This document shows positions 44,700 to 55,830 of a DNA stretch of 64,000 nt, one piece after another; position 1 is the stretch's first letter, and every line of letters starts with the position of its first letter. Source of the DNA: Isoetes taiwanensis (taxonomy: Eukaryota; Streptophyta; Lycopodiopsida; Isoetales; Isoetaceae); assembly GCA_021234155.1 (NCBI GenBank), contig JAJEKV010000045.1:2253654-2317653 (forward strand), in the 5' to 3' direction. The position numbers were made by a program, and so were the translations under genes. Below the pieces are notes generated by a model. It did no database searches. It was not told where the DNA came from and saw only the letters and a list, made by a program, of their open reading frames with translations.

Positions 44700-45560
44700 A
44701 GAAGTATGCTCAATTAGAGGAACTTTTTTTAATGCAAATAAGCTTGTGTGCAATTGTCTTCGCCATGAAATTAAAGGTGATTATGTGGAAGAATACATTG
44801 GCATCATCAAGAACCAACAAAACAACTTCAAGATATGAATAAAATTCTTGGGCAATGTAACTATTGGAGCCTTGTTGCTAGGAGTGTTACAGTCCCACAA
44901 CAATGTCAAGAATATTATAAGATTGTTGATCTCGAATGGGCATGGACCAAACTACTTGAAAAGGTTAATCAAGGGGAAAGCAAAAGATGGTAAGAATGTC
45001 AATATGGATACGATGTCCTTTGTGTCTTGAAGGGAGATAAGAACTGCTTTCAACTCCAATAGGGCAGGGCATTTAGCCAAATAGAAACAAATTGTCTAGA
45101 GAAGTAAAAGGGAAGAAAAACATGAGAGCAAAGAAGATGAATGTCAAACCTAAAGCTTAGTAGGCATCAATTGTTTCATCTTCAAGCAATGAATGAGATA
45201 AGGATTCTTTCTTCCTTAGATTCAAATGTATAGGTTCTTATAGATTGAAATCATTCATGGGTGGATATTTCAATTTATAGTTTGCTTGTCTAGTATCTTT
45301 TTGGTGGGTGCATGAGCTACTGTCAATAGAGGATCAAGAAATGGTGCTGCACTCCTAATACAAGTAAAATGTCACAATCTTGTACATGAAACTCCAAGGC
45401 CAATGAGCACATGATTGGAAATATAGGTTCTTTCTTATACTTATGAATAACAAGCCATTGAAATTTCAAGACTAGTAAAAGGGAGGTTGTCATTGGTGGA
45501 ATTGGGATGTTGATCATTATGTATACGGGTTAAATGTGAGACCTTCTTTAAATGTTTCAA
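44700..45560 (+). pseudogene. Possible Ty1/copia gag-protease remnant
   Basis: Plus-strand frames contain a gag-like helical stretch (VEEYIGIIKNQQNN, PNYLKRLIKGKAKDG). About 350 bp further they contain ANEHMIGNIGSFL followed by KTSKREVVIGGIGML. These are reminiscent of the region after the copia protease active site (..H.TGN...F..) and the start of the pre-integrase domain. Stops and shifts are frequent, and no active-site DSG can be read with confidence. No LTRs were located. Tentative. Confidence 0.33.
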
Positions 45561-46949
45561 GCTTACAAGGGCCCACATTTAGAATATAGGTAATGTAAGA
45601 TTAGGAAAAGAAGCTAAAATGGGACCTACCAAATCTACAACAAAGCTATACAAAGTCTACCTTTGAGAATAGCTGTTGTAAGATTTGCAAGTTTCTAGAT
45701 ATTGGAGTGAAGGTATGTAAGCTACGGTAGACGGATCATCTACAACAACCGTTATCACGGGAGCTGATTAGTCTCCACGATGACCAAGTGAGAATTGATA
45801 ACCTATAAGTTTAAATGCGGATGGCAGTGCTACAATCGCGAGCAACCACCATTTTCTTGAAAGACATACCATTCAAAGATACTCATAACATGAAAATATA
45901 GAATATATAAAGCCATTCTCCTGTGGATCAATGTGGAATTATCCATTTTGCGAGTTGATTTTTGGTTCTGAGTTTTGATATGAGCTCCATAAAGCGGTAT
46001 GTTGGAGCCGTTAGTTCAGTCTAATGGATCGAGAATCATATTATTCTTGACATGCAATTCTTTGAAGGTACATTCCAACCTGCGGGTTACTTTTGATAAT
46101 GCAACAAACAGTGACAATTTTGGTATGATGTCAAGGACTATGGGAGCATCTTATAGACCTAATTGATTGCTCGTATTTCACACAAAATATAAATCTACGA
46201 AACTATAGTTCTGATCCACAAATATAGAGATGTACATGACCCAACCAATTTGGAAGCTTACAGAACATCACAAGGATAGATGCATGTAGCTCATCCAAGC
46301 ACGTGCAATTTTTCCGCGATAGGCGCCATGGCTCATTTTAACGGATTGAAGGTAGAAGGCTCTTATGAGTTGTGAGGAGATGAGAGGAATGGGATAAAAC
46401 CCGGATCAATCATTCTACTTTACTGCTGAAGGCATGTATTGGTTCAAAGAACTGTATTACGCCATGAAAATTCATATGCTGAGAGATAAATCAAAATTAT
46501 TCGGTGACACTACGGTGCATATATATTTCAAACTTGGGGCAGCTTAATTTGAAACATGCATGTAGGACAAGCTTGATGCTCGAACATATGTTGGTGCCTT
46601 AAGGCTTGCGTGGGTGTGGGAAAAGAGAAAGCGAAATAATGAGTTTGGAAAAATCTTATGAAAATAGTGTGTGAAGGGGAATGAATATCCACTTCCAACT
46701 TGCAAATTACGCCACAATTGAATATTTATGTTGCAAATACTTTATGATACATACTCTTCGTTTTCAACAAGATGCATCATCATAGCGTGGGTGTCATGGG
46801 TGTGGCGCTCCGTCCACGATGCTCGGTCTCGAGCGTATACCCGTCTTTGTGCGGAAATCATCGCGTGCCCGTCGTCCACTCGGCGTCTGTGGCGGAAATA
46901 CCAAGCAAGGGCATACAGGGGCAACTTACGAGTGCGCCTGCTTAGCAAT
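45561..46949. other. No supported gene
   Basis: Decayed AT-rich sequence. The two opposed frames at 46728-46990 are complementary shadows and not identified. The left end of the following LTR may lie in the last few hundred bases. Confidence 0.4.
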
Positions 46950-48277
46950 CTGGCGCTGCTTTGAACCTTTAAACCATTAAGGTAGACCAAGGGTCATGGG
47001 GATCTAAGCTAGCGATAGCCTACATAAGGCACCAAGCCCTAACATTCCTTGCCGCCCAGGACCTTACGAGCCCAGGAATTCGCGTGCACGAGTCAATTCC
47101 AACTCACGATCTGCCGGTCGCTGACATCGGATCATCCTTATGCGGCCGCGTCGAGAAGCAGGCGGAACTGGATACGCCCGGATCAAGAGGTGAACCCGAA
47201 AGGATCGAGGTGTTTGGTTGATTGAATAAACTTAAACCTTATTTCAACCTTGAACCCGGTGGGTTTAGCCTATTAAATGCTTAGTAGTAGCCAAAAGCGG
47301 AACCCTAAGATTGACTCTAACTAAAGAATTAACTCTATGTAGATTAGTTCTTATTATTTATGATCACATGATGAATGGTGATACTGTGGACTCATTGTAT
47401 TGGGAAGGGGTAGAGACTTAAAACTTAGATGATGCTCTATTTAAGTCCCTCTTAATTGCATTACTAAATTAAACTGTGTACAAGAGCCCACACAGTTTGT
47501 GGAGTGAAGGGGCAGGGCTGGCTTAAATGAGGTTCGTGTTCGGTCATGATGATCCCTCTCTGGTGTGGCTGTAGCAAGGCCTAAAGGGAGTCGGGTATTT
47601 AGGTCAATAGCACTTAGCGAGTGTGGGTAAGGAATGGGCCTCGACTTGCAGGTGGGGTGGTATTACCTTCCGAGTGGGTTAAGTCGAATAAGAGCGGTGC
47701 CCTCGTCACTGCCAGGTCGGCATGTAGATCTCTGGAGGGGTAATTCCACCGCCTACCAGCGGAATGAGGAGATGTAACGAGAATAGCCTTTGGCTATGCG
47801 GCGGGTCTGATGCGGAGTCCCAACACTTTTCAACCTACTACGCAAAGGCATGCACGGGAGGGGGCGGATGGTGTGTGGACAACCTAAGCCATGCTCATAC
47901 CAGCCCAATCCATTGTCATGATTATAATGCCTTTGAACTCTGGAACCCAAACGCGCCGATCCATCCCCCATGGGTCCCAGGCCTTGGGTAGAAACTTCCA
48001 TGTATTATCTTGATCTTTATACATCACGGATGTTGGTATTACACCCTTAAAGGTGGATATATGATGTTATATTCTTGGCGTGTATGTTTACGCTTCCTTT
48101 GACTAAATTTAGACCACAGCGGGGAGGTAGGAGTAATGGCCCTTCACTCTTCCCACTTCATGGATTCTAGGCGATCACGGTAATCGTGGAGGGCCTGTAT
48201 CATTATGGGTACAGTGCGGGGATGAACTCCTGTTGTATCTGGTCACGGGCATCGTGTCCCCGAGTAGGGGACGTCAC
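46950..48277 (+). repeat. 5' LTR related to the array LTR
   Basis: Read on the plus strand it follows the minus strand of the 8.4-15.8-kb LTRs block by block: TATTGGGAAGGGG-TAGAGAC, GATCCCTCTCTGGTG, TAGCCTTTGGCTATG, CAACACTTTTCAACCTAC, CATGCACGGGAGGGGGCGGATGG (split by my reading), CCATGCTCATACCAGCCCAA, GTATGTTTACGCTTCC, and an end GACGTCACG next to the PBS. It is diverged and carries indels. The left end is approximate. Confidence 0.75.
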
Positions 48278-48279
48278 GG

Positions 48280-48290
48280 TGGTATCGAGC
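48280..48290 (+). other. Primer-binding site
   Basis: TGGTATCGAGC follows the LTR end by two bases. It is one deletion away from the canonical TGGTATCAGAGC initiator-tRNA site used by the array. Confidence 0.75.
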
Positions 48291-48479
48291 AATGTTCTTG
48301 AGACCAAGAGCAAAGCAACGGCCATGCTCCAGGTAAGTACTAACTTGATAGGATCCTCAAGCCTCGAAGGTGGGAAGAATTTTTTTCTCATTTTGTGGTT
48401 TATACTAAGCTAGTAACAATTAAGTGAATTGGAACTTATCTGAGACTAAAAGAATGAGCCAAAATTTTGCCAGTGAGGT
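48291..48479 (+). other. Leader after the PBS, shared with the array
   Basis: Contains AGCCTCGAAGGTGGGAAG followed by a T-run. This corresponds to AACCTCGAGTAGTGGGAAA plus a T-run in the array leader (minus strand, about 10630-10600). Confidence 0.6.
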
Positions 48480-48549
48480 GGTCTCATTCCGGCGCTGATC
48501 CGAAGAACTAAACTTTAGTTTTGAAGCGAGGCATGAAATTTGTGAGACC
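48480..48549 (+). repeat. Nested stem-loop A in gypsy leader
   Basis: Outer arms GGTCTCA and TGAGACC (perfect), with an inner 15-bp palindrome AACTAAA-C-TTTAGTT at 48506-48520. Confidence 0.75.
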
Positions 48550-48661
48550 TTCGAAACCAGATCATAAACATGAAGAATTTAAGAAAAGTAATGTGGTAAA
48601 GGCTAGTTCCTAAGATAGGAATGAATTAGAATAGCATGTTTTAATTACTTAAATTACTTAA

Positions 48662-48735
48662 AAATGTGAGATCTCACATTTCCTTTGGTTTAAAAACTAA
48701 ACTTTAGTTTTTGGCGTGCGACACATCGAACAATA
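48662..48735 (+). repeat. Palindromes B in gypsy leader
   Basis: A perfect 20-bp palindrome AAATGTGAGATCTCACATTT (48662-48681) is followed 12 bp later by AAACTAAACTTTAGTTT (48694-48710), the same inner stem as in A. Confidence 0.8.
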
Positions 48736-48831
48736 AGTAGGAAAAGAGTCGAAATAAGTGTAAATTTTAATTAAATAGGTGCTTTAGCATGTTAAATAGA
48801 AACTACTTAGTTTGACCTAAAATTTGTCAAG

Positions 48832-48840
48832 CTATAAATA
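48832..48840 (+). promoter_or_regulatory. TATA box before the 48990 frame
   Basis: CTATAAATA is a strong plant-type TATA, 158 bp before the ATG of the 48990-49529 open frame. It may belong to an element inserted in the gypsy leader. Confidence 0.45.
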
Positions 48841-48989
48841 GAAGTAGACCCCCTCATTTGAATGTTCCGCCTTAGAAACGACTCTCGCTCCCTGAAGGCG
48901 ATCTTTGGCGCCAAATGCAGGTGTGATCACATCAAACATAGCACGGACCAAAGCAGGGGCCCCGCGGAAAGCGTCCGAGCGAAATCGGT

Positions 48990-49529
48990 ATGACAACATC
49001 GACCTCATTCGGTCTTGGGAGGCTCATCGCCAGCGAGGAGGTGGGTGTCTTCCGGAGAGTATTGGATGACCCGAGGCAGGAGGTAAGCAGAAGCACTTTC
49101 GGATCACGGGCAGAGCTGATTGAAGAAGAGAGAAGGAAGGCTGGCCAGGAAAGGAGAACCAAGGCAGGAGGAGCCAAGGGATGTAAACTCGAGGCCATTG
49201 AAGAACAAGTGAGCTGGATTCGACAAAGGAGCCGAGGAGCTGACAAGGAAGCGGGAGGCGGTAGGAGACTTAGCAGGCGGGCGGAGGCGGACCTCATTGC
49301 GTTTATCAGTATGAGCAGCAGGAGAAGAAGGGGGAGCAAAGAAGAGGGAAGAAGGAAGAGGGAGCGAGCCGGGGAGGCTCAAGAAGAAGAAAGGGAAATG
49401 GGTGGGGAGCAGGAAGCTCAAGAAATCCCCCATGGTGAAAAAAGCCCAACCCCAAGATCACTGTTACGAGCGGCCACCCAGTCAACCCCAGAAGCCTCCT
49501 CGGGAGGATTGACAGAAGAACCTAACTAA
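48990..49529 (+). CDS. Unrecognised charged ORF (retroelement-associated)
   Basis: An open frame of 179 codons starting MTTSTSFGLGRLIASEE. The peptide is dominated by Arg, Glu, Lys and Gly (RKRERAGEAQEEEREMGG), with coiled-coil or disordered character and no domain I recognise. It lies between stem-loops B and C of the gypsy leader, after a good TATA box. It could be the N-terminal part of a gag-like protein, a remnant of an extra open frame, or chance openness in purine-rich DNA. A similar Arg/Glu-rich frame occurs at 51163-51498. I would not assume it is expressed. Confidence 0.25.
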   Translation: MTTSTSFGLGRLIASEEVGVFRRVLDDPRQEVSRSTFGSRAELIEEERRKAGQERRTKAGGAKGCKLEAIEEQVSWIRQRSRGADKEAGGGRRLSRRAEADLIAFISMSSRRRRGSKEEGRRKRERAGEAQEEEREMGGEQEAQEIPHGEKSPTPRSLLRAATQSTPEASSGGLTEEPN

Positions 49530-50445
49530 CACGGAGGCAACTCTTAAACCCGACATTGGCTGAGGGAGTAGCAAAGCGGTAGCACTCGGGGGAGGCGGGA
49601 CTGCAGTGAAGAAGCCCCTCCTGCAGTAGGACGGGAAGAAGCGACCACGACACACTTGAGGTAGAAGTATGTCTAAGCCCAGGTCAAGATCTATGAGCGT
49701 AAGATGAGGAGCCTGAGGCCTATATGAAGGGTGGGAGGCATACAACAAGTATTATGAGGAAAACAAGCTCGGGTTTTATCGAGGAGGCCAACCAAGCCGG
49801 CGGAACCCTAAGACCCCACCACCAAAACCCGAGGCCCAGAAAAGCACACTTGGGAAAGAAGCTCACAGAGCATTTCGAGCCAAGGCACTACGGGGAATCG
49901 ACACTTCAACACGGCTCACAGTCTCGATTCCCCGCCCCTTTGCCATTGAATTGGGAGGAGAAGTAATCACGAGGATTTGGGGCGGACTACGAGGTCCACC
50001 GAGGCGAGGCAGTGCTCGCCTTACAGAGCCAGCGGTGGCGAAGATAGTGCAACATTTTGAAGATTGTGACACCTTTGTCCATGCGAAGCGATGACGATAA
50101 AGAACAAGACTCACCACCGCTTACTACTCGCATCAAGGAGAAACGCCCTTAAACTTTTGTAAATAATGAATTTTTTTTTTTTGTAATAATAGAACAATCT
50201 GGTACTTTAATAATTGTGAACTTGTAGATAGGATGATTCCGGTTTTGAATTTTCTTTTGATAAACTTGGAAAATCAAAACTGTTGGTTTTGTAAATGTAA
50301 TTCTGATTCTCTGCCCAAACTTGCCTTAAGCTCAGTGGTAAAATAAAGGGGTCAATTCCACCTAATTTGATGAGCCATCATCCTTACACCCATAGTTTAT
50401 CCAAATTGGACACGTTTACGATCAAAATGGGACTGATGTCTCTGT
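49530..50445. other. No supported gene
   Basis: Degenerate GC-rich sequence followed by an AT-rich stretch with a T-run at 50170. I see no domain. Confidence 0.4.
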
Positions 50446-50492
50446 TCGCGCTGGTCAGAAACTAAACTTTAGTTTTTGAGCGGGCGCAGGCA
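50446..50492 (+). repeat. Stem-loop C, third copy of the leader palindrome
   Basis: GCGCTGGTCAG, then AAACTAAACTTTAGTTT (50459-50475), then GAGCGGGCGC. The flanks resemble those of stem-loop A (GCGCTGATCCGAAG..GAAGCGAGGCATGAA), so A and C are copies of one module. Confidence 0.75.
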
Positions 50493-52958
50493 TGAACCTC
50501 CATTCTTCACACGAACTACTTAGAATGATCTTCAACTTTGTTATAGCATCTTTAGGTAATCGTACGCTCAAACACTTGAACTAGTCTTCAAATTCCCATT
50601 TGACGCAATATAGACTAAATTGCCCAACCCAGGGGAATTTTCAAGTCATCCAAAATTAGGGTTTCCCCTTTTTCTATAAGCGGTGCCTCATTTCACACAT
50701 AGCATCCTACAAGTTTGCTCATGCCTTCTTATTAGTTTTCAACTCCACACAGGCGCTCTTGCAACCGTTTGATACCCTCTTCGCATTTAACCAATGGCAG
50801 CCTCAAGTTTCATGAGATGGTCTGATGCTTCCGGTAGCCTCATCTTCAGGGGCCAGGCACTCATTGAATTTTTGTGTCTTGGGGTAGATGTCAAGAGCTG
50901 CCGCAACCCGAGCTACAGGTGGGAGTCCACATCGTTCAAGCTGAGGGTGGAGCCGTACCTAGTGCAACCACCTTGCATGGATTACTTGTCCCTAGGCAGT
51001 CCACATAGCTGACTTTAAGCGATGTTCCAAACATTGCCAAGTACACGACAAACAAGCGCGGCCTTACACACGAGCCAATGGTCCTAGCTGTCAATAGGAC
51101 CAAATATTTCTCTTTCAACAACTTTGCCTTAGCAATTTTCTTACCGCTCAGCAAAAGGCACTATGGGAGAAACCTCCATTTCCCCCATGGGCGTGGACCC
51201 ATTAGCCATAGCGGTAGACAACGACTCCTTCGCAATACGAGCAGGCGGAAGGAAAGAGGAGGACTCGGGAAGAGCGGGGAATCGAGAGAGGAGGAAGACT
51301 CGTCGAGCTGCGACCAGTGAGCTGGCGACAAAGCGAACAAGAGTGGCAAGACTTGAGAAAGAAAGCCTTAAACTCTTAAGCGCGCCATATGGGCTAAACA
51401 TTACAAGCCTAGCCCCCATCGTGTCGAAGCGAAGAATTTTTGCTCTAAGTGACATCCAAAAACCTCCGGAGTCTGCGAGGGAAGGGAGTATCGACTGAAG
51501 GATTCTTTGCACCAACTCAAGAAAGAGCGGACACAGGCGACTTCAGCGTCAGGAGCCTCAAACTTCCCTCAGTAAGGGGCGGAAACGCTTGCGGGAGAAG
51601 TCGACCTCAGAGCATCCAAGCCTCGGCAACATCGAGGCGGATGATGGGCGGAGACCGAGTCACAAACCAAGCTAGCGGAGGAAGAGTTCCTTGCTCGAGG
51701 CGGATGGGGATCGCCCGCGACGCCGAACATCTTAACGGCAAGCTCTTGGCAAAAGCGCCTCCTCGGGAGAATGGCGGTTCGACCTCGGGAGAGCTTCGGC
51801 ATGATCGGAGGTCTGAGGAGCTCACCACGGTGAGGTAGGCGGCTTTGCGGGCGGGACACGAGGCTGGATGCAGTGGCGGGGACCCGTCACATAGCGGCAG
51901 TCGTTGCGGTACTACCCTGGCGATGGATGGAATAAGCGGTGATGCCAAATTCACCCAGGCGGGAAGGAGTATCGATGCTAATTGCGCTCTCGGGATTTGG
52001 CCCGGCATGCCCACCCCTCAACACGAGTATGCCATCACAGTGAAGAGGCGCCTTTTCGATGTTTTCGACTTCGCCATACCTTACGGTGGCGAGGAAGGTA
52101 GCGGTGACATGACTTATACCTCTGGCCATGATGGAAGACTTGGCGAGGCGTTGCGGGGTGGATCTTGATTAAACGTCCTTAGGAACCCAGGTCATTGGAG
52201 CGACCCAGTGAAAAAGTTCCTAGAGACAATCCATCCTCTAAGCGACATCAAGAATAGTTAGCAATCTTAATCTTAGGAAGTCTTTGCCAATGGAAACATA
52301 TATAATATGAATATAACTTCTTTTTTGCATTTGTTTAAATGTTTTGTTGATATATTTTGTTAGCAACTATACCAACAACACATATAATACGAAACAAACA
52401 AAACTAACTTGAAGTACAACCACGACCAATTGTGTATGCGAGAAGAGACAACGAACAATCAAGGCAAAGCAGGAGGCCCAACAGAGATGAAGAAACTCCT
52501 GACAGGCAGCCCCTTCAAAGGAACCTCTTCGAGGATGACCCCATGACACGAGAAGAGGTTGTATACATGGATCTGACAGACTGGACCCCGGATAAAGGCC
52601 ACAGTAAGCATTAAAGAAGCGTCATCCCAAGACCTAAGCGACACCCGGTAGGGAAAGACAAGAGAAGGAGTAAGAGAAGGAGGTCCCTAGCGAGGACCTC
52701 GAGATCAAGCTCAACCGGACTCTACGAGTCAGAAAAGAGGCCCCGCCGGTAGCCGAGGCCAAATGAGGCAATGAGACGAAAGACACTAAGGCCACTGGAT
52801 TACCGGGGAAGGTGGACTCGGCCTTTGGGCAATGTGTGGAAGCCGGGAAACTCGAGCAGGTTATCGGGCGAGAATAGATCAACCAAATGGGAGGCATGGG
52901 TACAGACCCGAAATGAGTGAATGCGGCAATGCTATGGCATGAAAAGACAAAGACAAAG
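50493..52958 (+). other. Decayed 5' coding region of the gypsy relic
   Basis: Arg/Glu/Ser-rich frames (50794-51012, 51163-51498, 51449-51838, 51845-52168) and an AT-rich break at 52260-52400. No clear domain. It probably represents untranslated leader and the start of gag, heavily mutated. Confidence 0.35.
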
Positions 52959-53330
52959 GCGGTGGCGGCAGTAGCTTTGAAAGAAGGGCCGCCGCGCATA
53001 TGGTGGAAGGGCTATGCCAGGCCCATGTGGGTTGAAAAGCGGGGATGCATACCGCTTTAAGAAGTTCTCAAAAGCTTCGAGAAACACTATGTCCCTAAAG
53101 AGACACAAGTCGAACATGATCGTGATTTTCTGATTACGTGAGGATACAAGGCAGTCTTGAAATACAAGAGATTCATGAGGTTAAGGCCCTTCACGTGCAA
53201 AAGGCGAGAAACGCATACGTTAGAGAGAAAGCTACATAGAAGAAATTTGAGCGAAGAACTCGGGGAAACTCGTAAGACAATAGACCTAAAAGCGGTACTT
53301 CGGAAGGCGAGAATCCAAAGCAATTAGTTT
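52959..53330 (+). pseudogene. Gypsy gag (capsid) region
   Basis: One frame reads VAAVALKEGPPRIWWKGYAR, then EVLKSFEKHYVPKETQVEHD-RDFL, then LEELGE-like and TIDLKAVLRKARIQS. This is the retrotransposon gag domain: A..L...A..WW, F...F...Y.P...Q..K...F, and a downstream L...I. Capsid protein packages the element RNA. In-frame stops (after IPL and after FLIT) show it is dead. Confidence 0.72.
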
Positions 53331-53574
53331 GCAAGGTCCAGGATAGCGGTCTGACACACAAGCTGACCTCACTATCGGGATAGAGGCAAAGCAGCAGGGG
53401 AATACAGTCAGAAGGCGATAGCCCCAAGCCCGGCAGAATCCCCATATAATAGCAACGAGGGAGGCAGCGGGAAAGAAAGAAGGTGTCCTTCAAGGACAAG
53501 CAGGGAAGAGTTCCAACTACTCCAAGCGATGCGATCCTTCTTCTGAGCGTGCCCAAGGAGAAAAGCGAGAATGC

Positions 53575-53640
53575 ATAGAAGCGGCTCTGCTTTAGATGTT
53601 TCAGCGAACCACGAGCGGCGAACTACCCATTGTTATGAGC
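53575..53640 (+). pseudogene. Degenerate zinc knuckle of gag
   Basis: KRLCFRCFSEPRAANYPL keeps the C-x2-C of a CCHC knuckle, but the His and last Cys are lost. Its position between capsid and protease fits a nucleocapsid. Confidence 0.45.
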
Positions 53641-53814
53641 TCGGCCTTCGCCCGAGTTAGGCGGATGGGACACTCCATCGAGACCCGAGGGGCCCGAGGA
53701 GAGCCTTGATTACATTCGAGGTGAGTGCCACATCTTGGCTGCTATAAATCTGAGTTAAAAGCGAGAGACCCGGTATAAGGTAATCCTGCCCTGATGGGAA
53801 AGGCAAAGGCCAGG

Positions 53815-53900
53815 TCTTCATAGTCTTGATAGACTCAGGAAGTAGCCATAACCCGGCGTCCCAGGATATGGTTGAAATATTGAAAGTGAAACCCTAAAAT
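53815..53900 (+). pseudogene. Gypsy aspartic protease core
   Basis: VFIVLIDSGSSHNPASQDMV contains the catalytic DSG of retroelement proteases (consensus LIDSGSSHNF.S). It lies about 0.5 kb after gag and 0.65 kb before RT, as expected in gypsy polyproteins. Confidence 0.75.
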
Positions 53901-54479
53901 CAAACCAAGGCGTAATCTTGGCAAAGCGGGCGGTGGTTATCTGTTAGGGAAGAGAAGAATCAACCGACATTGACTTGCGGTTAATATCGGATAGAAGCCC
54001 GGAAGTAATGGGCATTAAGCAAATCGACTTGATCGTTGGAATGAGTACCTTGGACCCGGTGAGGCCATTATTGATTGTGGAAAGCGGAGGTGACCTTCAA
54101 CGCCCGACCAGCAAAAGCCATTGAGATACCGCGGGTAAAGAAGTACCCCCATCATGCAATGTATGTCAGTTAAGAAGGCTGCTCAAATCTATAAAGGCGA
54201 GAGGTAGCATACATCTTCAAACTCGAGATTAAAGGAACTTTGGTCGGAAGGAAGCAAAGAAGACAAAGTGCTCGACAAGTTGCCCAAACCAATCGCCAAC
54301 TTGATTCTGCAGATTCCACGATCTCTTTCGATGAGATCGAGAAGCTTCCTCCTTACGAGGGAGTAGAGTGAGATAGCACTCGAACCGAGGGACTGACCGG
54401 CAGGCAAGCCCATATGGGCTACACATGAACTCAGGAGCTAAAGGCGGCTACAAGAATTGCTCGATCCCCAGGCTTCCTT

Positions 54480-55080
54480 CGGACCCGATTGTCTCACCAT
54501 TTGGGCACCATCTCTTTGTCGAAGATGGAAGCTTGAGGATGTGCATAGATTACGGACAATTGAGCAAGCACACCATCAAGAACAATGCGCACTCCCGGGT
54601 GGGGCGACTTGATGGATCGGCTCAAGAAGGCAAGGTCTTCTCAAGATCGACCTAAAAGGTCGAGGTTATCACGGATCAAGTCTAAAAGAACATCCGGCTT
54701 TGAGGACGGTATGGGCATTGCAATTCACGTAATGCCATTTTTGGGCTATCGATGCGGCTTCGTTCATGGACTCAGCGAGCGACATCTTCGAGAATACTTG
54801 GACACCTTTGTGATAGTACTCTTGGCGTGCGGTGTCTGGGTAAAATCCAATTTCAGAGCATGCTACCGACACGTCGGGGAAGATTGCTCGGTTAAGGAGG
54901 CATCGGTTGTATGCCAAGTTGTGAAATGTCGCCGCGGAGAAGGTAGAATACCTCGGTCATGTGATTTGTTGAAGGAATCTCGGCAGAGACCCATAAGATT
55001 AATGATAATCAGCCGTGGCAAAGAGCGTCCATAGTGGGAAGTTTCCTTGGCCTAGCAGGTATTATGGGAAGTTCGTGAAG
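54480..55080 (+). pseudogene. Gypsy reverse transcriptase
   Basis: DPIVSPFGHHLFVEDGSLRM, then CIDYGQLSKHTIKNN, match the RT fingers (S.SPFG.P.LFV.KKDGSLRMCIDYR.LNK.TIKN). Next come a distorted MPF (54730), remains of the palm where the YVDD box should be (54790-54850, not intact), and VGSFLGLAG (about 55030), the RSFLGL.GYYR block. Frame changes and stops occur throughout. Confidence 0.78.
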
Positions 55081-55414
55081 AACTTACATAAAGATATGAC
55101 GCCAGCGGACTTAACAAAAGCGGAGAAAGTCAAAATTAGGCGAGACCATTGTCAAGAAAGCCCAAGCGAGTTGAGTTGTTGAAGGAAGCCTTAACAAGCG
55201 CCCCAAATCTTGACCACACCGGACCGGAAAAGGACAAGTTAGTGGCAGACTTAAGCAAGATAGCCACGAGTGCAGTGTGGCCCCGCAAGAAGAGAGGGTA
55301 ATAAGCGTACAACTTCAGGGAAAATGAGCAGCCCGAAGCGTTACGACGCTGTGATCGGCTGTGATCGTGGGCGTTGAGGTCTGGAGGCGTACCTCTTGGG
55401 AGGAAATTCAGTTG

Positions 55415-55565
55415 GATGCTGATCACGAGCCTCAATACGTATTGTACAACCACGGCATCTCAATCGAGAAGCGGAGAAGGTGGATGGAATTTCTCGAGGT
55501 CACGACTTTGAGATGATGCACAAGCAGGAAGCTTAATGTAGTAGATGCGCTTTCAGGCATCCTTG
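55415..55565 (+). pseudogene. Gypsy RNase H
   Basis: DADHEPQYVLYNHGISIEKR, then RRWMEFLEVTT, then KLNVVDALSGIL correspond to the RNase H end (TDH..L.YL......RQ.RW.E.L.E.......G..N.VADALSR). Confidence 0.72.
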
Positions 55566-55699
55566 ACAACCGAGGAGTGCCTTTGCAGCAATCCTCGGCG
55601 CTCTTAGGCGATTCGGGAAAAGATAGAAGAAACCCTACCAGCGGATGTGGACTTCAAAGTATGGGCAAAGCTTGTCCAAGGAAGCGAGCGAGACAAGGA

Positions 55700-55830
55700 G
55701 GAAACAGCAAAAACTTTAAAAGAAGGTAACCTCCTATACCATAAGAACAGTTATGCGTGCGGAATCATACGGAGTAAGAAAGTTGATCTGTTTGGGGTGC
55801 GGGTTGGGAACTCACCCAAAGGCGACCCTC
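55700..55830 (+). pseudogene. Start of gypsy integrase, truncated
   Basis: The frame at 55647-55835 contains EGNLLYHKN, like the DGLLY.K. sequence before the integrase zinc domain. It is cut off by the LTR beginning at 55831. Confidence 0.45.

Larger units (their letters stand above)
46950..55830 (+). mobile_element. Plus-strand Ty3/gypsy relic (5' LTR to integrase start)
   Basis: Old, highly mutated gypsy element. The order is LTR, PBS (48280), stem-loop leader, gag (about 52.96-53.33 kb), CCHC-like knuckle (53.6 kb), aspartic protease (53.8 kb), RT (54.48-55.08 kb), RNase H (55.42-55.56 kb) and the first part of integrase (about 55.7 kb). It is cut at 55831 by a minus-strand LTR element, so its integrase end and 3' LTR are missing here. 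The 3.5 kb between leader and gag is longer than usual and may contain a further insertion. Its LTR and leader are related to the tandem array at 8.4-15.8 kb. Confidence 0.8.

Noticed and set aside
49104-49433. Minus-strand Ser/Pro/Leu-rich frame opposite 48990-49529
   Set aside because: It is the complementary shadow of the purine-rich plus-strand frame.
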